A DNA stretch of 64,000 bases from Siphonodentalium dalli. Taxonomy: Eukaryota; Mollusca; Scaphopoda; Gadilida; Siphonodentaliidae. Both the position numbers and the translations under genes were made by a program. Each line of letters begins with the position of its first letter. Positions within the stretch are counted from its first letter, which is position 1. Shown in pieces: positions 22,301-32,706 of the stretch. The notes beneath the pieces were generated by a model that made no database searches, was not told the origin of the DNA, and saw only the letters and a program-made list of their open reading frames with translations. Location: contig CP136061.1 in NCBI GenBank assembly GCA_032622095.1, positions 6,334,734 through 6,398,733 of the forward strand. The letters are read 5' to 3'.

Positions 22301-24566
22301 GGGTTGCCACGACTGAGTTTTCATAATCAACTGTTATAGTCGACGGTTAGTCGATTAATCGTTTATATGTGGCCTATATTGCACCTGGGCAGGTAAAGAC
22401 GTGATCAAATCGAAATTACAATGACTACAATACATTCAGTCTGAACACAGTTATAAACTGTCAATCAGCAGGCTTGTCATTCTGAGGCACCCACCCGTCA
22501 TCGGCCACCTAAACTCAAATTTACGCAGCAGGTAAACGCCCTCTATGGGAGGCCAAATTCACATTTAATAATTAATTGTGCTTAAGCGCAATCAATTGCG
22601 CTTAAGCGCAATTCATGGTTATATGTAACAAAACACCCCTGGTGAATAAATAGGTTTCTCCATAACTTAGCATTAACTCCTATTGACATGTCACTTCTTG
22701 GTTTCATTGGTTTGGATGGGTAGGGAGCTAGCCCAACTTCTTTATCAAAATGGCTGACTCGCAATAGTATCACCTTCTGTTTTAGTTGGAGCGATTCGTG
22801 ATAGCATTATATTATCTTCGGTATATATTAGTTGGGGCTACTTGCAATAGCATTACTTTCTGTATTAGTCGGGGCGACATTGATTTTCTTAAATTTTCGA
22901 GTATACAGGCACACCATATGAGGGAAGCAAGCCCTCGGTGACACCACATTCACACTATATGATCATGGAAATACTATAGATTTGTGCAAGAGCTGCTGAT
23001 TTAATAAGAAAAACTAGAGCTTCAGGACTGAGACACCAAAGCTCCAGTAATTACACACCATTTTTTGGACAGGGATGCTGATAATATGAAAATAGGGTTT
23101 TTCCCTCTGATTTAAGTAAATAACTAAACCATACAGTAATGCTCTAATTAATCGACTCCTTAACCACAGCAGAATTATGGATAACTTTTCAGGATTTAGT
23201 CGGAAATATGGCTTGTTGCCATTCATCGGAAAGCTCTCGAGAGCTTTTCGATGAATGGCAACAAGCCATATTTCCGACTAAATCCTGAAAAGTTATCCAT
23301 AATTCTGCTGTGGTTAAGAAGTCAATTAAATAGAGCATTACTGTATGAGGGAAGAAAGCCCTCATGCAGTGACACCGCATGCATGTATAGGATATTACCA
23401 TAGTAAAGGCTAAAATCTGTGCAAAAATACATTAAAAACATCATACAAAACATTACTAGAGTTCCGGGAAGGCGACATCAATTCTTTGGATAGAGGGATG
23501 CTGATATGTAATTAGGGGATTCTCCTTGTTGAACACATACTCACAGTTTGACTGTTGAGTACAGGTCAAAATTAGCCCAATGCTCATCTTGTGTTGCTAG
23601 GTGATACACCAGGTCATGCTAATAGTTTATGGGTGGGTTAGATAGTAGTCACAATTACGCTTAAGCGCAATATGTGGTATTTGCGCTTAAGCGCAATTCA
23701 TTATTAAATGTGAATTTGGCCTCCCATAGCCCTCCTCATCGCTATTCCCGCGGACGAGAATTGTTTTAAATATCTGTCCAGTCAATCAATGTTACCTGTG
23801 AACATGTATCGCGGTCACAGCGACAAAACATGAAAGCATGCGGATTTGTCGCATACTTATTGAAAACGGACTATAGTTATGTTTGCAGAAAATCCCATTG
23901 TGTACCGATTGCTTCACCTGACACATTATTTTATTTCTGTTATTCAAATTGCATGCAACGCATCGTGCAGTAATGGGGTGAGGGGGGGTATATATGTTAC
24001 CAAGTTGGAGAATGTAATGTATGTAGCACTAATAAGTGATGACATCAATTTGTTATTAACTGTCTAGTAACACTAAACAATCCATGTCCCGCGAACTTTA
24101 TGACTTTGTCAATTATTATCAATAATGGTGAACGTTTTACAGTATGAAATTTGAAGAAAAAAAATATATAGATGAGTCCATTTTGGATATGTTGATCGCT
24201 AACTACAGATCCATAGGAAGATAGGTTTACATTTAAACATAATACATAAACAATGTCAAGTCTGTAACACCGAACCCTTTGAAGATGACCGCCACACATT
24301 GGCTGCGTTATCAAAGGAAGCCGCATTAGAAGTGGCGACAGTAGGCTACAGGCTGTCGGGTGGTAAATTGCGCTACAAACACTGTTAACTTTTACTTCTA
24401 GGCATGGTATTTGCGCATAGTACTGCTTAAATACACAACCATACCCCACATCACACCCCCCCCCCCCCCCCCCCCCCCCCCGGTTGGGCGATTAGTTGAC
24501 GAAAGTAAATAACCGTCGACTACCGCACCTGCCGAAGGTTAGTCGAATGATCGTGGCAAGCCTAAG
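22301..24566. mobile_element. hAT-like non-autonomous element, 2,266 bp
   Basis: The left end GGGTTGCCACGACTGAG and right end ATCGTGGCAAGCCTAAG are imperfect inverted repeats. Further inside, GTCGACGGTTAGTCG and ACCGTCGACTACC also pair. An 8-bp direct repeat CTAATGTA flanks it (22293-22300 and 24567-24574), as expected for hAT. No transposase is seen. It contains a nested TA-type foldback, GCGCTTAAGCGCAAT palindromes near 22580 and 23660-23695, and a C homopolymer near 24449-24481. It lies just upstream of the acceptor of giant-element protein 2. Confidence 0.7.
23134..23343. mobile_element. Foldback MITE, second copy of the 9979 family
   Basis: The ends CAGTAATGCTCTAATTAATC and inverse are flanked by TA at 23132-23133 and 23344-23345. 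The interior nearly matches 9979-10193. It is nested in the hAT-like element. Confidence 0.85.
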
Positions 24567-25400
24567 CTAATGTATATCTATTTTTTGTTTAAAGAAAAAA
24601 AAAAACATTTGAAAAAAAAAGAAAAGATTTTTTTTTTCGAGAAATGAGCTGAAAGCAAAGAATTAAATTTTTTTTTAAATTATTCCTTTTTTCAAGAAAC
24701 TCTAAAGGGGACGTCCTCGCCTAGACCTTGACCTGAACCTGCATTTATGGCTGCATATGAAATTTGGTGATGATCGGATGAGAAATGCGGTCTGTAGACT
24801 GTGCGGGAGGAAATGTGGACGGACAGACTTCCGCACACTTGATGGAAATAGCTTAGCTTGACAAGTCAAGATATTAAGCTAAAAATGTTGAAATTTTCAT
24901 AGTCGAAAAATATAATGCTGACAGCGAAATTATATACCCCCTGTCTATGGAATTAGTGCTTGCTTGTTTGTGCTTGCTTGCAAAGACCATATACATAATT
25001 TTTTAACACAATTGGAGTTGATTAAAAATCTCACTGGGCTGAATAATAGGCCCAGAACAAAGCCCTAACAGGGCCGATTACGGGGCCTGGGCCTAAAGGC
25101 CCCGCTAAAATGCGAAGCCTGGCGTTTTATGTATAATACACGTTTTATGCATAATATAAGTTATTATTTATTAAACGGTTGAAGTATGCATCTAAAGCAT
25201 GAGAATGTCTCCGATTTCAGTCGCGATCAACGATGCTCCTGTTGCAGGATTTCAATATACGGCGCCTATACTGGTACACTGTCGCGCAGCTGTCACCGAA
25301 CATTTCTTTAATATGAAAGTATCAATGACACTGTAGCTTATCTCATGAATGACTGATCGAAATCCATTTCTGAAGCGCGAGGTTGCCTTTCAAAATTTGA
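24567..25400. other. Giant element interior with mollusc-like repeat fragment
   Basis: 24715-24900 carries ATATGAAATTTGGTGATGAT and TGTGGACGGACAGAC, phrases typical of a dispersed repeat. TGAAAGTATCAATGACACTG at 25312-25331 also occurs at 22211 and, inverted, at 54362. No gene. Confidence 0.5.
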
Positions 25401-25405
25401 CTTAA

Positions 25406-25776
25406 CCCTTTACCCAACAAACCGGCCAAATAAAGCTTCAACAGCCTAAAATATCTTCGGTCTGTCTCAATAGAACCATACAAATATGGATATCATTGGA
25501 ACCGGCTCCTTGACCACATTGTGATATTTACAGTTATGCCCTGTGCCAATGCATTCTCTTATATATGCGAGTCGACCATAGGTCGCCTCCCATATATAAG
25601 AGAATGCATTGGCCTAAAAAAAATCTTTTTTTAACACTTTTTACTATTTTTTCTTACATTTTATAATTTTTAATGTGTTAAGCCAATGCATTCTCTTATA
25701 TATGCGAGGCGACCTATGGTCGACTCGCATATATAAGAGAATGCATTGGCACAGGGCCGTTCTGTTGGGTAAAGGG
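25406..25776. mobile_element. TTAA MITE (piggyBac-type), copy 1
   Basis: The ends CCCTTTACCCAACA and TGTTGGGTAAAGGG are flanked by TTAA (25402-25405, 25777-25780). The interior has an AAGCTTCAACAGCCTAAAAT block, then two GCCAATGCATTCTC hairpins in mirrored arrangement. TTAA duplication with CCC ends is characteristic of piggyBac relatives. No transposase. Confidence 0.9.
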
Positions 25777-25780
25777 TTAA

Positions 25781-28700
25781 GCCATGATCACCGACAGTAC
25801 TGCATGTTGCAGGATTTTGATTTGGAGCACTGCTGGGCAAGTGCCAACAAAGAATCAGTCAGCACACTGGAATTTAAGACCACGTCTTTTTAAAACCTAA
25901 ACATGTCTCGATCCCGATAACACGTACTTGTGCAGCAAAATGAAACAGAGTTACAGAGGGTTAAAATTTACACATCTTAGCTTGCACGTGGTTTGGTGTC
26001 TTCAATTCGATATAACTACGGAAATTGACAATTTTTCTTGATAAATTTTGCCACAATCGACCGCCCGCTGCAGTTGGATCTAAGGTTCTTTCGGTTCTCG
26101 TTAGACCATAGAACAATTGACTTCCCGTAAGTTTCATGACTTCCGAATCCATGCACATTCATCCATAAAATTGTTCTCCCAACGTGATACCATATGGTAG
26201 TAATATATATATATATATACTAGGGTTATAACCTGTGGAGCTGCGAATTCCATTTTCGCCGAATCATTTTCAAGTTTCCTAATTTCGTGATATTGCGACT
26301 TTGACAATTTGTAAAAGTCTTTTAAAAAAGAAAATCTCGAAAATGTACAGTTATTGTTATAGTACAGGGCGGATTTCCCCCAGAATTTAATAAACGTACA
26401 GACCCGTATAACATCGTACAGGGGGGATTTTTTTCTATGAAATTAATAAACGTACAGGTACGTTTATTTGGCACGCGAGAGAATATGGAACTGTCTCAGA
26501 TGCCGCGTTATGTAATATCGCTGCGAATGTAAACAACACATGTTTCAGACATCGAAAAGTCCGAGTGGGCAGCATTTTCTTTTAAATTTGACATTGAGTT
26601 TCGGAGTAGGGCTGGACGATATTAACGAAAATAAAAACCGCGATTTTTGGAAATTAAAACCGCGGTTAACGATATAATCGCGGTTTTTTAAAACATCAGA
26701 TACTAGTAACTTAAACAGTTTCTCACTGTTCGCTAGAATCACATCATTGTCATTAATTTTGACAAGTTGACGTCAATAATAACATACCTGTACACAACCT
26801 TTCAACCAGTGACAACCTCATGCTCGCATCGATATTCGGAATGAAAAGTAAATTCACTGGTTAAATTCCGCTATTCGGACAATTTCTTTCCGGTGACTTG
26901 ACAAATTCTGGTATATACCGATAATTAATAAAACCATTATCTAGTCTATGCCAAAACTAAAAGTGTTCTATACTATACAGTATCCTTTTCTAACTCGGTA
27001 TATTCAACTATGTTGAGCAAATACATATGTTGTTCCCGATGACACTTGCGTCGCTTGACAAATGGAATATGGTTTACCGTCAAGACAAATTTTAGCGAAG
27101 TCCACACACACGTAGTACATAACTTTTGGAATTCGGCCAAGCAAGGACACCATGTATTTTGGGCGGGTTTGAAGCCCTAATTCTATAATATTGGTTTTAA
27201 CCAATCGCCGTGAGTGGTTTCTTCTAGACGAGAAGGGGGCGGTATCTTCGCTCATTTACTATTTTGATTGACGGTGCATGTGCATCATTGTACTGAAGGA
27301 AGAGACATGGCAAAACTGACATTCATATTGATCTATCACCCGATCAGTCGTCAATTCATTTGGTGAATTCTCTTGTAATAAAAAGTACGCAGGGAAGTCG
27401 GAGCGTTTGTGTAATATTGTGAGCGAAAGGGGGACGTATTCGGGGTTTTCGTATCCCCTTAATTTTGTTAGTCGTCCTAAACGTTGTTTACTATGATTTA
27501 TATTGAATATTGAAAAAGTCAGGACACGGGGATTTAGTTGGAATTTAAAACTTAAATAACTCGATTTAGGCTTGAGTTAAACTATTTGTTTGTATACGCT
27601 TATGATGGTCTGGCACCCTCTAATTGCCGACGATATTACGATTATTTTAGTTTAGACGATATTACTGACGATATTGAAATATTAACCGGGTATTGACAAT
27701 TAATCGGGAAACCGCCCAGCAGGCCAGCACTATTTCGGAGCACTCCTTTACTAAGGCCAAAACAAATTTAATGCGTGTTTCCCGTAACCTGACTGACCAT
27801 CTTCAAAACCCCCCGACCCAAGTTCATTTTATTGGTTTCAAAGAAAAAAAATCAATCTATAAACAGACCGACTGCACTGTTAACCAAATTGTGTACACAT
27901 GGTTACATTTTACCTGTATCTGATTCGCCCCGCGAGATAAATTATATCTTTGATATATTTATATATTTTTCGCAAACCCACATCGTCACTCTTCAAATGG
28001 AAAGTCAAATTACGACCAGACGCTATACCGGAAGATCATGAGTTATCGTTCCTCTTCGCTGACCGGAAGCACGTGTTTGTGTTGATATGGAGTATTTATA
28101 TTAAACATGGATGTTCTCTGAGGTTGATTCGAACCGAAATTTGAATGCAGGAACAAGTTCTTTTCAACGATAGCGGTCGCACATGGGTCGATTCCCATGT
28201 GCATAATTCACGACTGCTGTGGCAAAAAAACCCGCATTTTAAAGATAACAGAAATCTGTTTTATACATGTTTCCCCTCAATATATCAGTTTTATCACCAA
28301 TTTGTTGGTTACTCTGGCAATATATATGGCATTTTAATCAGCGATGTTCTCCGCAATGCAATTGCGAGTGTACTTTGTTTGTATAAGACTACAAATGCAT
28401 ACTTAGAATTTACTAGTAAAGGCTATCGCATATCTTGTGGTGAATGCTGAATGAAACTGACTATTATGAAATACTTTGCTTGTTCTGAGTCCTGCAATTT
28501 GCGGGTGGGGGCACACGTTTGTGATTGTTAACCACGCTCTGGAAGTTTGATGAAACTTATTGTTTCCGTAACATTTGATTCCTTTCTTTAGGAACCGCCG
28601 GCGGTCCAACGCGTTCATTCCTACTTTTATATTATTGGATATGTGGCTATTCATTAAAATGAAATAGTAATCGCCACGTTCGTTCTAGTGAACTCACAAA

Positions 28701-29940
28701 TATTATAAGTTAACCATGACATCGCCGAGAAATGTGCTAGTATTCAATACATTGTGCTCTTTAGTCATTAAGGGTGGTCTATGATGCACTTTATTAACGT
28801 AAAAATTACATCAGCCAATGCCTCAAACAACCAGTTAAAATTGAGTTAACCAGCACCTAGGCAATAGTCCATATTACGGAATACTTCCACTGATGTTATT
28901 AATATTAGGTACAGTTAAGTCGATTATTGATGAACGATTATCAAAATCAATAATCGTGTCACCTCTACTCTAGGCTCTACCTTAACTTTGACATGTAACT
29001 GAGTAGACTGTTTGGATTTTGTAAAGTTGGTAGGGGAAGCTTATACGAGTATGGAATTTTCCTGGATGATTAATCATTTAATAATGTTCTCTGTATTGTA
29101 CAACATCTAGATCTATTTAACAAGATTCATCTACCCTAGGAATTCCAATTCACAAAATTAATTACTTTTGAAGCATTTTTTTTCCCTCCAGCCAGCCTGC
29201 CACTAGTGCCAGGTGACAAGAAATCACCCATTCGGCCATTGTCGTCTGCTTTTTTCTTGTCAGTAAATGTCACCTCAAATCCAAACAGTTCAATCAATCA
29301 TACTCATACGAGTCATAGGCCCTAGCACAGAAGTTGGAATCACTGACTTTTATAGATTACCAGGGGACTTATAAGCAAACCCTAATGCTTTTAACTCGCC
29401 TGATAATCTCTAAAAGTGGCATAAAAGTCAGTGATTCCAACTTCTGAGGATCGTACTCGTAGGCCTAGCTAAAATTAAAAATTGGACTCTGCAGACAATA
29501 ATCTGTAGAGTCCAATTTGGATAACATGTATATATCAATAGACCGACAACACACCATTTAAAGATTTCAGACCATCGTCGCTAAGTCCAATACTTTGGAT
29601 ACTCATTGTTGAATTGTATTAATATTTGCTGAAACAAAAAGGCGCCAATGGAATTGGTAAAGCCGAAAAGTCCGCGTTGCTAATTGACTAATTAAAACCA
29701 TTGTTTTAATTTCACTTCAGCCTTTATGGCTTTATCCAATCAGAATGCATAACACTCAATTTATCTGAGGAAGAGATAAAACGTGATACTGAGGTACGAT
29801 ATCGATGAAATTGAGAACACTCGAGAAATCAACACTTACGCTTAATATTCACATTCTGAGATGTGACACAAACGAAAAATGTCACCACAATGCAACTCCA
29901 ATGTATTAGCCACGCATCTGATTGGAAGTGAAAATTAAAA
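25781..29940. other. Region between the two element genes, nothing firmly called
   Basis: AT-rich, with an AT microsatellite near 26202-26219 and a patch with CCGCGATTTTTGG...CGCGGTTTTTT (26637-26692) that looks like a hAT-type terminus. The minus-strand frame at 27004-27255 (ATG start, internal GGTAAACC donor-like site near 27075) could be an upstream exon of giant-element protein 2. The plus-strand frame at 28145-28450 (101 residues) matches nothing I know. It would hold the promoters if the two genes are divergent. Confidence 0.4.
29303..29470. repeat. Short foldback plus adjacent hairpin
   Basis: CACAGAAGTTGGAATCACTG is mirrored by CAGTGATTCCAACTTCTGAG around a ~70-bp centre. Just after it a hairpin at 29481-29517 pairs AATTGGACTCTGCAGA with TCTGTAGAGTCCAATT. 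Confidence 0.7.
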
Positions 29941-29951
29941 AAATATATAAA
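29925..29951 (+). promoter_or_regulatory. Possible TATA-type promoter of the transposase gene
   Basis: An inverted CCAAT box (GATTGG, ~29929) precedes TATATAAA near 29944-29951. This would place transcription start near 29975, just before the first transposase exon opens. A short upstream frame starts at ATG 29986 and overlaps the exon out of frame. Sequence motif only. Confidence 0.35.
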
Positions 29952-30029
29952 CCAGCTACTGACACAAGTTAACATTACACGTTTTATGGGAGCCCATTTT
30001 TTCGGATCGATGTTTGGTCATGTGACAAT

Positions 30030-30469
30030 GTGCGCGAATTGTTGATTGTTGATCAAGAAAAAGAACAAATTATATCAGCATATATGTATAAATCTAGGAA
30101 AAGACCATGTGGCTGTAAGCGTTGTAAATACCATCGCTCTCAACATTACAGTACCGTACAGAAACATTTGGTCGAATTTGGCAAGTATAATGCCAATGGA
30201 ACTTCTGACATTGACAATAAATTGAATAAGTTTAAGAATAACGTTGTTGATGTTGTTATTGTGGACAATGAAAGTATAAGTGATACTGATAGTGAAGATA
30301 TTCAGTGTGATGATCTTACCAGTACTGATGATGAATCAACTACCAGTACTGATGATGAATCAACTGATGACATCATGGAGTCGATGGACCAAAGCATTTC
30401 TAATAATGCTCTTGTTGCCAATGTTGGCACTACTGGACATTCAACCAATTACCAAACCAGCCTTACCAG
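30030..30469 (+). CDS. CACTA transposase, exon 1 (N-terminal zinc motif)
   Basis: The frame is open from 29973. The coordinate 30030 is a GTG, and the first in-frame ATG is at 30084, so translation probably starts there or in an unseen upstream exon. It encodes CGCKRCKYHRSQH...HLVEFG (Cys 27, 29, 32; His 35, 39, 46 counting from the GTG), resembling the transposase-associated domain at the N-terminus of plant En/Spm TNP2 proteins. An acidic D/S/T-rich linker with repeated STDDEST follows. It ends ACC AG at a clean GTGAGAA donor (30470) in phase 2, compatible with the exon at 32587. Confidence 0.8.
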
Positions 30470-32586
30470 GTGAGAACTTATGATATTTATTAATTCTCCA
30501 GGCTCTTGCCATTTTACTAGTCTTAGTTCAAAATGAACCTATTTAAATCAGGTCGAGCACTAGCCCGCATCTTCCCGGGCTTTAATGACCTGGATTGGAA
30601 TATCACAGATTGGTGTCGTTATAGACCGCGTTCCATGCCTATATTTTCAATAGCACTTTGTGCGCCTATGATCCTGAGCATGAACGGTGCATGTTTATAG
30701 GGTTTTCCATGACTGAGATTTGAAGGTCAACTAATCAGCCGTAATAGTCAAAGATTATTCGATTAATCATCAACTCATACACCAAAAACTGTCATCAATG
30801 CCAGAGTACTAGTACCTTCCTGTGGATACCATACTTTTCTTCCGCAGTTATTAACTATCCGTGTATCTTTTTTCAGCCCTCAAAATTCACTAAGGCAATT
30901 CCGTAGTAAAATGCCATAGTTCATGTAATTAGCCATGGCATATCATTACTAGTACCGTAGTAAAGTGTCAGGTAAATCCTGTGTAATCACTCAGCTCCAG
31001 TACAAACGTGACAAGATTGAATACAATCACGCAATACCGCTATTCTCAAAGTAATTGACCAGAAAAACGGGGTGATACCCCGGTCATGACCGCGGTGATA
31101 CCGGTAATAAACGGTAGCGGTATCGAGGCGGTCATGGCGTGGAGTTACGGTATTGGGCGATAATGATACCGTGGTCTTTTAGCGGGCACCGCATTAATTT
31201 TGTTGAATACCGCAGTGATTTTCGTGGAACTCTTTTAGGGGAAGTATTTACTCACACATACTTGTTCGCGTTAACAAGCGGTATCAGTACCGTGGTATTG
31301 GAGGATACCGCGGCATAGTACCGCCATATTAACGGGGTGACACCACGTTATTGGTGGTCAATTACTTTAAGTATAGCGGTACTTCCAATACATGCAAATA
31401 AACAAGTGCGAATGGTGAAGGATCAAGAGGTGCCGGGGAGTATGTATTTGTTACACATTAGATGTTTTTCTGTTCTGTTAATATCATTGAAATGACTATA
31501 ACAAATAATTTCCCGGCTTCCCTGCCCAAAAGTTGACAATTTAATAACGAATTTTGTCTAAAAATACCATATTTTTCCAAAGTAAAAATAAACACAAAAA
31601 CAATCATAATATGTGCCAATAATTATAAATGAAAAAATTTAATATTCAGACATAAAATAATGAGTCAAATTGTGTAAATCAAGCATAAAGAATTATAAAA
31701 TAAAGGTTTTACTTCATTTTAGTGTCCTAAAACCTCCTCCAGGTGGCACCTCCTGATCCGTCACCATTGAGAGGAATGGGAGGAACTTGAACATTACATG
31801 AAGGTTCATTTTGAACTAGACTAGTCTAAACAAAGTAGACTGAGTAGTACAAAATGAACCTATGTCCTATACTAATATGTATAGTATTGGTTCATTTTCA
31901 ATGTCCAATGTGTATCAAATAATGCCTCGAAAACCTCCCCTGGCACCTCTTGATCCCTCACCATTGAAATGAATGTTGGCAATTACATGTAGGTTCATTT
32001 TAAACTCAGCCTTTTGTCATTGACTCGCCGTATTGTACATGTAACCAACATATGAACCCAGAATGGCAGAAATAATAAATCACTTACCGGTAGTTATCTT
32101 CGTAATAGCCCATTCACATTCGGCAACATAAATATAAATGAAATCAGGATGTTTTCTTAATTTTCTGTGGATATTATTGTGAGAAAAAAATCCCTCTTTG
32201 TTTATCTTCTTAAAACGGAAAAATATCTGAAAAGTATCGTAAGAAAATTTGAGTTTTTCATTTCACCGAGTGTGTTATGGATACAGCCCTCTAAATTTAG
32301 ATTGTTTGGCTTCGGCAACAGTATGCCGTGCCCCAGTTTGCTTCAGCAAATTGCTTCGGCAATGCTGATTGCCGTAGCCAATTATGAAGGCTGTGGATAT
32401 GCATACATGCAAAAATGCAGCGACATTGAATTCACAGCGAATTACCTCAGCCAGATACCTGCGTATAAAAAGCAGCAAAGCTACATATTTATTTGAGTGC
32501 TGTCTCTTATTTATACTGAAAAATAAGAAATTATTATGGTGATCAATTCCAAGGCAATTTCTTTTATTTCACTGTTCTTTTTGCAG
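30470..32586 (+). other. Transposase intron 1
   Basis: GTGAGAAC donor, and a TTCTTTTTGCAG acceptor at 32575-32586. It contains a hAT-like fragment (about 30705-30790), the TACCG-rich foldback at 31042-31383, and repeated AGGTTCATTTT phrases near 30525, 31801 and 31991. The open frame at 32167-32496 has no recognised domain and sits entirely in the intron. Confidence 0.7.
31042..31383. mobile_element. TACCG-rich foldback element in intron 1
   Basis: TACCGCTATTCTCAAAGTAA...GACCAG at the left is mirrored by ACTTTAAGTATAGCGGTA at the right, and inside are CGGGGTGATACC / ACGGGGTGACACC. The interior is packed with GATACCG, GGTATCG and TACCGC words in both strands and is far more GC-rich than the neighbours. 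Confidence 0.7.
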
Positions 32587-32706
32587 GGACACTGGTATGG
32601 ATCATGCGGGTGATGGATCGACTATCGGTGCTGCATGCCAGGACCATAGCATTGCTAATGGTACTCATAACTGTACTGCTGGACATTCAACCAATTACCA
32701 AAGCAG
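32587..32706 (+). CDS. CACTA transposase, exon 2 (120-bp symmetric cassette)
   Basis: Flanked by TTTTTGCAG and GTGAGAAT. It is 120 nt, entered and left in phase 2, so including or skipping it keeps the frame. It encodes a 40-residue S/T/H-rich linker ending GHSTNYQS. The last ~70 bp and the donor resemble the end of exon 1 (GGACATTCAACCAATTACCA in both), so it seems to be a duplicated exon end. No known domain. Confidence 0.7.

Noticed and set aside
27004-27255. Minus-strand 83-codon frame as first exon of giant-element protein 2
   Set aside because: It has an ATG and a donor-like GGTAAACC, but no matching acceptor phase could be shown and there is no recognised domain. Kept only as a possibility in the region note.
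28145-28450. 101-codon plus-strand gene
   Set aside because: No family resemblance, no clear splice context and no overlap with conserved features. Insufficient support.
32167-32496. 109-codon plus-strand frame as a gene
   Set aside because: It lies wholly inside transposase intron 1 and has no recognised domain.
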